Source of the DNA: Mycteria americana
Lineage: Eukaryota; Chordata; Aves; Ciconiiformes; Ciconiidae
Assembly: GCF_035582795.1 (NCBI RefSeq)
Contig: NC_134365.1
Location: 76,861,635-76,925,634 of the forward strand
DNA: 64,000 bases
Direction of reading: 5' to 3'
Part shown: in pieces, positions 47,401 through 59,345 of the stretch
Layout of the letters: every line of letters begins with the position of its first letter
Position numbering within the stretch: the stretch's first letter is position 1
The notes under the pieces: generated by a model
Databases searched by the model: none
What the model was told of the DNA's origin: nothing
What the model saw: the letters and a program-made list of their open reading frames with translations, nothing else
Program-made: the position numbers and the translations under genes

Positions 47401-48026
47401 GATTAGCCATCTTACCTTTCCATGTGTCACAACTGAGCACAGAGGAGAGGGTGACAGGACACAGGTATGGCCTGGTGTCTCCCCTTTATTTCCCAGTGCT
47501 GAACTACCTCTCTGGCTGATTAGCTAGATCTGAACAAAATGTGGGGAAAGCAGGAGCAGCTCTCAGGCTTATGTGTTCCACTTCCCATAAAAACTGAGAA
47601 AAACCTTTTATTTCAGAAAAAGTTCCCTTTTTCCAAATTAGCTGGGTAGAAATAGAAGACCTGAGTCCAATAGCATCAGGCTGCTTTTGTCTTGCTTTGT
47701 ATATTGGAAAAATGTTTATCACACACATTGCTTAAAATTTGTTTTAATTATTTTTTTGCAATGAATAGTTGCATAATGTGTTCCCAGCCCTTCCCTCTCA
47801 CTGGTGCCTTATAAGGGAGGTAACCAGAACGCCAGCCAAATATCAGCCTGATGATGAAAGAATTGTTCCACTTAAAATGTCACTAATTTTTAGCATGCTG
47901 AGTCCTGTATGAAGAGGAAAGCTTACATTAGTAGCTCCACAGCCAAAAGCATTGTACTGCATTGTTTAAAGGCAGTTGTTTCTTGAAGTTAAAGATAACT
48001 GGATTCTTCTGTTTTGTGGTATTTAG

Positions 48027-48067
48027 TGTTTGGCAGAGCAGGAAAGGAGAACAAATTCAATCACAAG
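48027..48067 (+). other. Possible 41-nt cassette exon
   Basis: Preceded by 'tcttctgttttgtggtattt' then AG (ends 48026), and followed by AAG|GTAAGG (GT at 48068-48069). All three frames are open across 41 bases, which is expected by chance at this length. It lies inside the presumed first intron on the sense strand. No homology recognised. Confidence 0.2.
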
Positions 48068-48264
48068 GTAAGGATTTAATGGGAGTACCTGTTTTTACAA
48101 ACTGCAGAAATTGAAGGTGGAGATTGAAGTCTGTTTAACAATAATTAAAAGTATAATTTAACAAGCTCTAACATCTGGGACTATAAGGAAATTTTGTGTT
48201 CTGCATATGAGCTTCTCTGTGGGACACTAGGCAATCATACAGCAATGAAAGACAATGAAAGACA

Positions 48265-48290
48265 TGGCTGTTACAAGCATGTAACAGCCA
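48265..48290. repeat. Perfect 10-bp inverted repeat
   Basis: Arms 48265-48274 (tggctgttac) and 48281-48290 (gtaacagcca), six-base loop. Directly upstream is a short tandem repeat of a ten-base unit (caatgaaaga). It would form a hairpin in the intronic RNA. Confidence 0.75.
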
Positions 48291-48801
48291 ACTGTTAAAG
48301 CACATTCCTATTTAGTGGAGTAATGGCTTTTGGTTAACAGATATTTGTGTAGCAAATACACTTGGTGAGACTTACTTACCAAGTAAGGTGGTCTTATGGT
48401 GCAGATCATAATAGTGGTGTGTCTCGGAAAGCAGTTAAGTGCATTGCAGCGAATTCTGACTGTCAAGATAAGGTGAAAGAAAGGAATTTTATCACTTCTG
48501 GTGTCATTAGTGTGCATCTTTGTCACTGGGTTTTGTTGGTTTTGTTTGTGCTTGGTTAGTCCACTAAAGTGGTAAAGAACCCTAGTTGAGCAGGTGAGTT
48601 GATATTCTTCATGACTGACTTGCCATATTTCACTTCTGTAAATCAAAGGTTTTGTTGTGCCTAAAGAAAATGTCTCTTACTGAATTAAGCTGCCTGCTTA
48701 CAGTTTAAAATAACTTATTTCCTTCATTTCATGAAATTAGTTACAGCATGAATCCTGTTTTCTGCAAATGCTGTAGGAAAGGAAATATTCACATTCAAGT
48801 T

Positions 48802-48822
48802 GGGGGGGGGGGGGGGGGGGGG
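48802..48822 (+). repeat. G21 homopolymer
   Basis: Twenty-one consecutive G, G-quadruplex-capable on the plus (presumed sense) strand and prone to sequencing-length error. Confidence 0.9.
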
Positions 48823-49599
48823 AGACACACCAAACCAAACAACCCTGATTATATTGTAAATACAATTTCTAGTAAAGTCTTATTGTTTATTCCTTCCCCA
48901 ATCTTAACAGGCATAGGTGGCATCTTACAAAGTAATGACTAAGGGCAGAGAAGCGAGGTTTATTAAAACTCTCCATGAATTCAGCTCTCAAATCTCTTGT
49001 GAGCAAAGTGTATAGATGACTATTTTATATTGAAGTGTATTAGATGGGTTCTCTTATGGTTAATTATTGTATGGATACTCTTTCCCTACTTTGTCCTCTC
49101 AGGGAGTTTCATTTAACAGAGAAGGAGAGTTCATATAAAATATGTATTACGTGAGCATCTTAGCCCACTTGTACTCTGGATATGGTGACCTCACTGTTCA
49201 GTTGCATAAGTAGCAATTAGAAACTTTTCTCTTTTTTTTCCCTCCTCCTTTATAAAAAAAACAATTATGTTAAGAACACCTGGAATAATCTCCTGTAAAT
49301 TGCTTATGCTTTGAATCATTCCAACTAGAATTAAGTGAACTTGAAGTGACAGTAAGATGAATAAAAATCTATAAGCTGAGACTGTTTTGAAGTATTTGAA
49401 AAGCCCAAAGTGCAGAATACAGACATTACATCATTTAGTGATGAGGGGGTAGGGGATCCTCATAGGGGGAAATAAAAACACGTATGTAGTATAAAACATG
49501 AGTATAATTGACCTTTAGTATCTGCTTAAAGAGATACATGTGGAACTGAAGTCAAATAAAGCTCCCCCTGATATTCTTCAGCTGAATCTGAGTGTTACA

Positions 49600-49815
49600 G
49601 CTGTCTCTGAGGTTGAGTTGTACAAGCCACGGAGTGGCTAGACAGCAACAGAAGTTGAGGCTGTGGTTCGTAAGTTGAGTGAACCGCAGACTACTGTCAA
49701 GGCACAACACACTCGCAGACCATCATGCACCTTTGATTAAAAAACACTCCTGTCCCATTGATCAGCTGCATGCTGCTGACGGTGTCTGTGGACCACAGGT
49801 TGGAAATCACTAAGT
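49600..49815. mobile_element. hAT-like (Charlie/MER5-type) remnant
   Basis: The right end 'tgtggaccacaggttggaaa' then 'tcact' is the reverse complement of an 'agtgatttccaacctgtggtcc' terminus, a typical Charlie/MER5 end (cagtggttctcaacctgtggtcc). The left part contains 'gctgtggttcgtaagttgag' and 'cgcagaccatcatgcacc', compatible with the interior of such an element. The left terminus is unclear. Confidence 0.4.
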
Positions 49816-51758
49816 AATGATGAGCTGTGGTATTAGGAACAATCATCTTCAGAAATAGTTTCAGGTAAGAAAATGAATTGCAGGTAATTTATTATATGAT
49901 TTTGAGAAGGACAGCTTTTAGGTAAAGGGAGATAAAGATCTGGGAAAAAACAAAACCAGTTATTTTGGTTTGGAAGATGAAGGGAGTAGAGAAGGGGATT
50001 CCTTCCTCCCCCTGTTAAATCTTTTTGCTCTCTTTTCTTTCCCTGTCTTTTTTTCATGAGCCAGTGATAAAGGGAAAAGAACAAACTGGAATGCCTTAGA
50101 TTTTCAAGCTTTGCTGGCAAACCTTCAAAGAAATTGGAAAATTTTTTAGCTTCTTTCTTATGTCGCAGCATGCACCACTTGTTGACCAGCTCTAGTTCTC
50201 AGTAATTAGCAGTGTTTACAGGCAACATTCATCCATTCCTTCAACAGGAAGGAACACACTGAAGTCACTGTGAGCCCCAGGTGCACAAGGAAATGCAAAG
50301 TTGTCTCCAAAGATTTGAGGCCATGTAGCTAAGGTAGTATTATGGAACAAATGTGTGGGATGAAAACTTGGATTTCAGCTGTGCTGGCATGGTAGTAAAT
50401 ATATGGAAGGATGGAGCTGTCCAGGTGAAGATTATAATATGTTAACCAGCTGATCAGTTTGAGCATGTAAATCTTGGCATTTCCAGAGGGTTGGTTACAT
50501 CTGGGATGTAATTTAGATGCAAGTGGACTTGTATCAAAGTTTCTTGTGACAGGAATGGTGATATGTCCTCTTGTCTTCCCAGGCTTACTGCTCTGGGCTT
50601 TGTCATGATGAGGAGTGCAAAATGAATGCTGTACTGATACGATCAATCCCCCAGACAGTGCTGTGAATCTCAGACCATGGATGTGTTAGTGGGCTAACCA
50701 ATATGTGGATATTCAAGTTGACTTAATGTATTGCAGCTCTAATCCCAACTCCTTCAATCAATATCAGTGGTGCTGATACTACTGTAGGGTGACCTAAAGG
50801 AACTTTCCACGTGGTTTTTCAGGAGGCACCTGAGTACAACCTGCCGTGTTCCCTGCCTATCATGGTGCCACTTGCTCTACTGAAAGTATTGTCTCCGACA
50901 GCTATGATTCATTCATAACTCCAAAGTCTTAAGCTTGCACTTGGATACCTTTAAACCCCATTTAATCCCAGAGGGTGCCTGATTCATGTTAACTATTTGC
51001 TTTTGCTCACAGACATGTAAGCCAATTGTGCAGTGGCAAATGAAAAAAGAAGAACAAATCCCTTTCAGAGTTCAGGAAAAATAGATGAACATTGTATCAC
51101 CCAAACCAGAGATGAGAGAGTTTCGTGTGTCTGAATATACCCTGATCTACACCACTGATTTCAGCTGCTGCTCACAGCTTGTGCTGCAGCCTGGCTACTG
51201 ACAGAATAACTTTCCTGAACACTTTTGCTGGAAACTAGCAAAGAGGTTCCTTTGAGCCTGCCAAAAATGCTGCTGCCTTCACTCATCAGTAAGATGCAAA
51301 ACTCTGGCCATGGTGAAGGTACAATGAAGAAATGTGCTTGCCTGTTATCTGTTTAAATAAGCAAAATAACATTCTGCTTTGTAAAATAATCTTTACAATC
51401 AAAAGCAACATTTAGGAAAAAACATTAATAGATACACATCCATTTTTTCATGTGTACTTTAGATCACTGCATTTGAAAGGATTGAAAGAATAGTGGAAAG
51501 TACAAAATGAAAAAGGAAGTAATTATGAGGTAATTGGGGGAAATTGTTATACTCTAATAAAGATACATAATTTTAGCGAATTTTCCCTCTGCCCTTTTTA
51601 TTAAGCAAGCAGTAATATTTAGAAAGCCAATTTTGGTTTTGTTTACAGTTCAATCTCAGTTTCAGATTTTGACCCCCAGGCGTGGGATGAGCCTGTGTTG
51701 TTTAGGGAGCAAAGGCTGCAAGAGAAGAATTATGATGACAATTTTGGCTATACTATTT

Positions 51759-51764
<6 letters not shown>

Positions 51765-51790
<26 letters not shown>

Positions 51791-51808
51791 CCAAAACACA
51801 AAACTCAA
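51765..51808 (+). repeat. A26 tract followed by A/C-rich sequence
   Basis: Twenty-six A followed by 'ccaaaacacaaaactcaaac'. It is the same arrangement as the tract at 43894 (A run, then 'ccaaaac'), on the same strand. Confidence 0.95.
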
Positions 51809-54800
51809 ACCTGAAACCTGTTAGTGTTCTTTGTATTTTTTTTCCATGTAGAAGCTCACTTTTGAAACTAGTCTTGACAGTATCTTTCTTATTTCTATTT
51901 GACTGTAATTTTCTCAGTCTGAGAAGCACAGCATAAATGTATTTTCTTGGTTCTTTTGCCTAAGTGCTCTGAAGCAGTCATGTCGTCTTCAAAGAACGCT
52001 GCCATACAGACTAAGAGGATAAAAGCTTCTGTATTCTTTCTTAGGACATTAGAGAGTGATAGTGAATCTGCATTGGCCTGTATGTAGTTGAAGAATGCAG
52101 TTGCATGATGAGATTTTCTTCTGTCATTGTGGAATCTTAAGTGCTTTCCCTCCCTCTCTTGCCTGCCAAGGCAAGGCTGGGTTTTACCTCAAAGATGCTG
52201 GTTAAGTAAGGTCCACCCACCCCCCTTGTCTTTGAATCGTAAAGTAAATCCTCTCCAGATATTGCAAACTAATAAACCACAATAAGAACAGTGCAGATTA
52301 AGCTCCATATTTGTCTTGGATGGAAGGCCAGACTTCTGTCTGGAACATCTGAATTGGTGCTTTGGGTGCAGCTTCCTTCTATTCAAGGGTGGTGATCATC
52401 TTGTCAACAGAGCATCTGATTTACAAGATGAAGTCACTTGCAGAAGTAGGCTCCCATCATATATGTACACCTAGGGAGGGAAACTGGGGCTTTTTTGCTT
52501 GTGATATAACAAACACTGCACCTGCTTATGCTTTTTCTCCTTCTTTTCTCTTCCTTGGATACATCAGGAATGTAGTTTGTGCTTGACCAAGAGTGTAGGA
52601 CTTTTAACAGAAACAAAATCTGGCTAACCCTACTTTTTACAAGGAAGCTGCATTGAATGCATTCTAATGGCTTTCCAGATTAATGGGATCTATATTAATA
52701 TTTGCCGATGACTAATGTATGAATAAAATAAACACTTAAGGATTTCTTTGTGATTCTTGGCTTCCTTTGGTACCTCACTCAACATTGCTTCTAAGCAAGA
52801 AGCCTCTGTTGTTGATACAAAGCTAAATCAACTACCCATATTGAATTTGGTGCTATAATTCTCATCAACTTTGAGGGAGAAGGGACTGACAAAGGATAAT
52901 CCAGCCTCTGTTGTGGATACCTAGGACATTTTTTTGAAGTGATAGGCAGAGAGAGAATATGTGAATATACCAAGATCTTTTTATAAGTGCTTTTTGAGAT
53001 ACTGACCACATTTGACCCTGCATACTTCACAGGCATCGTTCAATCAGTTTAGCAGCTTGTGTACAAAGCACCAAAATTTAGAAGGCCTTCATCTTCTTTG
53101 AATGAAACACATTCTTTTCTGTCAACTTGGCATCTCTGAATTTACTGAGCAGCACCCATCCCCTAATATTAAGTGTGTTTATATTGAGTTACCTTGTGCC
53201 ATCTGAATGTAACAAAGTTCAAATTAATTAATATAGTCAACTGATTTTTCAAAACTATGGCTCAGAATTGTATTAGTGACATGTATGGCTTTGCTTTCTA
53301 CCAAAGTTAATTCACTGGTATCTATATGATGCTTTCTGTGGGTGTGGGGATTTATTATGAGAAATTAAGATTTATGTTCATGCGTAAAGGTTTTGATCCC
53401 ATATTATCTGTGTCCTCTTAAAATTACTCTGTATTCTTAAAGTAGAGTTTAAAATATTGTTACTTTTTCTTAGTTTTCTAAGTTTGTATTACTTGCTTCA
53501 TGCTCCTTTACTGGCAAGAGACAAGGCAAATATTCCTAATGATGCGAGTCCTTGAAATTGAGCAGTTTATTCAGGGTGAGCCTATGTTTATACGCTAAAT
53601 TTTCTTTAAAATTCTTGGGAGCTCTTAAACTTTTGTTGGCTCTGGAAAGCAGAAATGCAGTTAGCATGTGGGATGGGAATATTCCTGTTGGCTGCTCTCC
53701 TTGTGCATGGCTCTGGCATGTTTAAAGTCAGCAGGTCTTGGTTTTTTCTACTGAGAAAGTGTGGGGTTACATATATTACTTAAAGAAATACTTAGATTAG
53801 TTCATATGTTGTAAAAACACACTGGGATGCTTTCACCAAAGATGCTAGGCAAAAGCAGTTCGTGTTTTGAAGGAACGTGCTATTTTGAGGGAGGATAATT
53901 CATTTTCCCCACCTTACTCAGTCCTTGGCCTTTAGAATGGTATCAACAAAGGAAGTGACTCTTACAGATGCTTTTGTGATGTGGTTCCTAATTTATTAGG
54001 CTGGACTGAGATCCATTGACTCATTTCACGTAAGCCACCAAAGAGCTTTTTCCAGTTATTGCCTGGACCAGGTCTTTGAGCTGAAAGATGCCATCTCCAA
54101 CTGCCAGCCATGCTTCACAAGGAACATAACAAACTTGCATTACAAATATTTCAACGTTATAATTCAGCCTTTGAAGTTTTGGCACTTATTTGGCAAAGGA
54201 TGTCTCCAAAGAGGTATTTTTAGCAAACGCTATATAGAGAGCTTCAGATCTTCATATTTTCTCTTTATGTGGAGAATATTTTTACTGTCTGTGAGGTGCC
54301 CAGAGTTAAAGGATGCAAAAATGACAAGATGCTCAAACCACAGTTGGATTCAAATTGTCTTAAGTTTGATGGGAGCTGGGTCTATCCACATTACAGACAG
54401 TTGCCTGGTCCTCCTCTGCTGGAGAGTCCAGCGCTCTATGGTGCAGATGGGGATGGGGGAGGGATGCCACCTATTTTGTTTGCTTCATTTGGCCCTTGGA
54501 ACATATTTTAACTGTAAGTCACATCCATTTGCTGTAAGACTACTACTTGATGAGGCTAGGTTTCTAAAAGTGCTTGAGAAACCTGTTACAGACATGGCCA
54601 ACAGTTACAGGCTTTTGAGGTATTCAGGAGAAGCAACCTGCTAAATCCAAAGATTAATTCCAGGTACCCTCGTCACAATGAGAGCTGGCATTGTATCAGC
54701 TGCCAGGCCGGATTCATCTACCTATCCTTGGGTGCTTAAAAGTTGCACATCCAAGCCAGTTAGTAGTCTTAACCATCCTCTGTAGTCAGTGGAGATGAAA

Positions 54801-55649
54801 AAGCACTAGGAGGAGATGTTTGCTTCTACCTTCTGCGAGGGTGACTATTATAGGACTCTGCCACCACAGCTGGTAGAACAGAGGTTAACACATTTTTCAG
54901 GAAGAAAAAGATGGGTACAAGCAAGGCCTTAGTGGACTTGAAGTTGTGCAGCCTTGAATGCATGTATATTCTCTGATACTGCTGTGTGACTTTTGAGTAG
55001 TTTCATATGGCAGTTGAAATTTCAACAACAATAAAATCTTCTGGCTTCACCTTAGTAAAATATCCCTGCAGGTGCATGCAAAAACTTGTGAATTCAGACT
55101 CCTTTTGTTTTGCCAGCAGTGTAGTCAGAATCCGTTTGTTTTTCTCCAGAAGAGCGTGAAGAATGTGCTTCCTCAGTAGCAGCTGTGAAAGCCCCAGAGC
55201 CCGGTGTAAACAGCAGTATAAGTAGGCAGAGCTCCTCTGCAGTTGCACCTCTGAAAAACCCCGGGCTTAGGTCAGCTGAGCTTTTTTCTGTTTCCTGCTG
55301 TAATTCTAGTTTTTTCCCTAGTTCATTGTGCCATTTAGTGTTAAAAATAGGATTCCATAAAACATTTTTATGTTCCTTAAGTGCATACATTTTTATTTTT
55401 CAAATGTGTATCTGTGTGAAGGCTTGCCAGAGAAACAGCTTGCCTTTCCCCAGTGCTGACCTAATATGACTGTAATACTAAACCTAAGGTAAGAGTCAGG
55501 ACTAATGCAGCGATTCCATGTCTCAGCTCTTCCTTCAGGTTTCTGGCAGCTTCTACAAATTACACTTTGTAGTAAGATGCTGGTATGGTGCTGCATAGTT
55601 GACTTTTTTAAAAATTACTTTTTTATTTTGGCAGCTCTGATTAATTTTG

Positions 55650-55735
55650 TTGTGCCTCACTTTCCCCATTTTTAAAATCAGATTGAAATTGTCATCATAT
55701 TTTGAGAACTATATGTGGAGAGTGCTATGTAAGCC
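55650..55735 (+). repeat. MIR/CORE-SINE-like fragment
   Basis: 'tgtgcctcactttccccatt' then 'tttaaaatcagattgaaatt' and 'tttgagaactatatgtgg' then 'agagtgctatgtaag' corresponds to 'gtgcctcagtttccccatctgtaaaatggg ... ctttgagatctactgatgaaaagtgctatataag'. Sense orientation, diverged. Confidence 0.55.
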
Positions 55736-55969
55736 TATATGTTATCTTGGATATATTTCTACCGATAAATGGGTGGAGATGGAAGGGGTCTGCTCCCCAG
55801 GCCGCTGTAGACACTTGTTACAAGGCAGGATTCTCTGGTCAAGTTCTTCCCTTGCTCATACACCCTTGAAGTCCTCCCAGGATTGGGCCTGGGTTCATTT
55901 ACGTTCCTTCATAGTTAGCTGTGATACAATTGCTGACTTGCTTTACTAAGACGATGTGCTTTATGTTTC

Positions 55970-56022
55970 AGTTTTGCAAAGTACCTTGAGATCTGAATGG
56001 AAAATACTTTAAAAGGGCAAAA
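55970..56022 (+). repeat. Short SINE-tail-like block
   Basis: 'tgcaaagtaccttgagatct' followed by 'gaatggaaaatactttaaaa' resembles the 'aaagtgctttgagatcctttgg...aaaggcgctat' tail of the same SINE class as the element at 55650. Short and weak. Confidence 0.3.
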
Positions 56023-56739
56023 CATAATTTGCTTGAAAGCTAGGAGGCAGGTACGTCACATAGGGAAGCAGAATGAAGCTTGGAGATCCAGTTCATTGGA
56101 AGATGAAGATGCTTTCTGGCATTATTAACATGAGGAATAGCCCAAAGGAAAGGAAAGCAGCTTGAGGCTTGGTAGCAACCCCAAGAGACCTTTGCAGCTT
56201 TGGGCGTGCTGGGAAGGGGAAAGGCTCACCTTCCCTCCTGGAGGCTACCAGCACAGCAGCTTCCCTGTGCTTTCACGATTTGCTGAAATTTCCATAATTT
56301 ATTTTATTACTGATATCTTTTGCAAGATTTTACTCAAGGGGATGCACAAAAAAAAAAAATAGACTAGCCTCCAGATCTTGCTTCCATCCCTGTGTTATAA
56401 TCTTAGACCTGGGGAGAGTAATGAAATTTTTATTATGCAACTAGGCTAGGGAGGTAGATAGGGCTCAATATCCATTGGGCATCGTCTGTGGAGTAAAAAG
56501 TGCTAGTTTTTGCACAGACCTTTTCTGACTGCCAGGGGTACTTCTGAAATAAGGGATTTCACTTGGTTTTCTTTTTGTAAATGAGTGCAAGTTGAAATGT
56601 ATTTTAAGACTCAATTGAAGCAATAATTAATCGTCTGAGGAATCACAAATGTAAATGTTTTTTATTCTGTACTAATACTATGTTATTAGACTCCCTTCTC
56701 TTTATTTTTTTTTTTAGTGCTCTTCATATTTTCAGAAGT

Positions 56740-57260
56740 GAAGAAAATATAGCAGAGCAGCTGCTTCCTAGTGATTCGTGAAATTAAGAAGTATTCTCTC
56801 TTACCCTGTGTTATATCAATGTGACAAACTACATTCCTGATATTATGTGTGGCTTTACTGGGAAACTGGTAAAACTTTCCAAATGTTGTCCATTTATCAG
56901 TACTTTAAAAGACAGCCGATTAATGTTATTTGCATATGAGCAACAGAATGTGTAAACATTGACTAGGGAGTCATTCCAGTGCTTCCCAATAAACGCTTTC
57001 AGCTGGATTCACAATAGCAACGTTTTACCAAGGCTGCACGTAGCTCAACTTGGAAATGTTATCGCCAAACTTTGCCACTTGCAGCGTATTAATATTTAAT
57101 TGCCCTTTCTATTGCCTTTTCCCATATATTTTCCTCTGATTTCTGAAATCAGATTGAGACTTCAACCCTGTCCTTGGAACAGTGAAAAACATCTCAGTTG
57201 CTTATCTTGCCACACACCCTTCCAAATCCACAATACACAGATTAATGCTTCTTCTGCAGT
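56740..57260. promoter_or_regulatory. Candidate intronic enhancer with octamer and forkhead sites
   Basis: A perfect POU octamer ATTTGCAT lies at 56928-56935, and a forkhead consensus TGTAAACA at 56951-56958. TAAT cores are nearby ('ccgattaatgtt' near 56917, 'cgtattaatatttaattgcc' near 57086). The segment lacks repeat similarity. The combination is seen in developmental enhancers. This is inference from motifs only. Confidence 0.25.
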
Positions 57261-57439
57261 CGACTGTAGTAGTTAACTGGTTGCCCAGTCTGACTGAATG
57301 GGCAGCTCAGAGAAGTGCAGTGACAAAGAAGTGGCCACATGCCCCCTAAGTTTTGGGGCCAGGTTAAATAATGAATTTTCAGAATGTGTTAATAAGTAAT
57401 TTTTTAATACTACTTTAGCATCTTTTCTCTAAAGAGCCC

Positions 57440-57540
57440 AGGTTCTTTGTGCATATGAACTCATTAAGCCTCCTAACATGACCTGCTAGGTACAGGAATC
57501 TGTTTGTTTTCATGTAGGGTAACTGAGGCACACCCTAAGT
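57440..57540 (-). repeat. MIR-like SINE fragment, antisense
   Basis: 'catatgaactcattaagcct' followed by 'acctgctaggtacaggaatc' and 'gtagggtaactgaggcacac' corresponds to the reverse complement of the MIR 3' half (tgaattaattaatcctcacaac ... gaggtaggtactattatccc ... gatgaggaaactgaggcac). Confidence 0.55.
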
Positions 57541-59275
57541 ACATTTTTTTTTCTTTCTTTTTTTCTGAAGCATTTGTTTTTGCACATGGGAAATAAAATA
57601 GAATCCAGATCATCTGTTACTTAATGCAGTTTCCTGTGTTGTAGCCGCAAGAGCATCCTTCCTCTGTACATAACATCATCTGCAATTAGAAAAAGAACAC
57701 TCCAAATATTCATGACTTCAATGCTTGCATCATTGGCAAATACCAGTAATTTAATGTGGTTTTATTTTGCAGAAAGATTTGTCCACCTGAAGTCACCATT
57801 AGAGGCTGTGTTAGGGATACCTTCACTGGTAACTTTTCTGGTAGACTCGTTGAGTAGAATGAGAGAAGACGCATTACGGAATGAGTGAGAAATTAGAGTG
57901 GGCCTTAAGGTGGATGTTCCTGATGTGTTATGGTAGATCAGGTATCAGGCTTTGCTCTAAGTCTTTGCTCTTGGCATTCTTTGGGTGAGCATAAAACTAT
58001 TCAAATTCAAGCACAAATTATGTCTGTGTCTGCTGCATAGTGTGGACTTCTGCTCCATATCAGCATTGCGGTTTGTGCTTGCTTGTCTGCGTTGGGCTTT
58101 GTTCGACATTCGGGAACCAAGCAGTGCTCCAGGAGGAGCACTTGGAATGGCTTCCAAAACAAGCAGAAGCAGCACATAGTACAAACCCTTTCTGGTCTTT
58201 ATGAATGACCCTAGCTATATTTACAAAGAGCGCAGTGTATGATGCACCATGTACGGGATCGGTGTTCAGCTGTTCATCACGGTCAGCCTCACCATAACCA
58301 TTTTCATCAATATCAAAGGAATTGTGTTCCCTAGTGTTGCAGCTTGAAGTAAAAGGGATGTGAGAAAGTAGTCACAGCCTGTCTTTTGAGAGCTTTGCAA
58401 AGCTGCCCTCTCCGTCAGCCAACTTCCAATGGAGCCAGCAAAAGTTGGTGCAAGAAGACCCATTGATGAGAGGATTTCTGTAACAGTTGTCACGGTTAGG
58501 CTCTGGGTTTTATGTTGTACCCAATCTGAATTACTGGTTGCTGTGAAAAGGGACAGTCCTCTCCTCCCATCACTACAAGTGTATCCAAATCCTACTTGGA
58601 TGTAGCCCAAATTTGTGTGGCTGCAAAAAGGACAGTGCTGTTGTCTCCCTTGTCCTCTGTGCCTCTCCATGTTTCATTACTCTTCTTTCACGGAATTCAG
58701 CAGTTGTGTAGCTCAAGGGTGGGACAAACCAACCTGCTGATTTTATGGAAGAATGGTCTCCTTTTTACAGGGGGATGGGAGTGGTTGGTAGCTTAGGTTT
58801 GTCAGGCTGCTGAGTTCACTTAACTTGTCTGTGGCTGCATTATTGGGAAAACTGTAAGAGTGCATGGCCAGGACTGGAGGGATCAGCAAAGTGAGAGGGA
58901 GGGACCCCTCTCTCTAAGAAGCAATTCATAGACCTGCATTGACACTCCTTGAAACAGAACTTGGCAGCAATGTCTATCCTTTCTGTGTAAGGGCCTTGTG
59001 CATGGGGCCCATCCCCATAAGGAAATGTTAACGTTAAATAATATTTCAAAAGTGGAAATGATCTAATTCTTCCTACGCCTTATTTGGGTTTTTCTCTGGT
59101 TACTATTTATGGGAAATAGCTGGTTGTATCCAACTTGTCAAGCAATTCAGATCGCTGCCTGAAAGAGTTCTTTATTTGCCACTCCACCAGTCTCCATCTT
59201 TACACATTGTTTGCACTAAACGGGTATTTCCGTTTGAATTTCCTGCAGGTAACACCACTTGTCTTCGTCTCCGCT

Positions 59276-59345
59276 TGACAGATAAAGAAATGGAGGCATA
59301 ATGACACCTAGTCACCTTACAGGGCAATAGAGACTTACACCTTGG
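59276..59345 (-). repeat. Weak MIR-like block, antisense
   Basis: 'gacagataaagaaatggagg' then 'cataatgacacctagtcacc' recalls 'acagatgaggaaactgaggcacagagaggttaagtcac'. It is too short for certainty. Confidence 0.3.

Noticed and set aside
54135..54644. 169-residue plus-strand open frame
   Set aside because: Translation has no recognisable motif and codon use looks random; it lies in presumed intron sequence.
57772..57827. 56-base segment between TTTTGCAG and a GTAACT donor
   Set aside because: The acceptor is fair but the donor is weak and the segment too short to judge; left out as an exon.
58266..58670. 134-residue minus-strand open frame
   Set aside because: No recognised domain; the region also contains an imperfect internal repeat (near 58541 and 58621) that could produce an open stretch.
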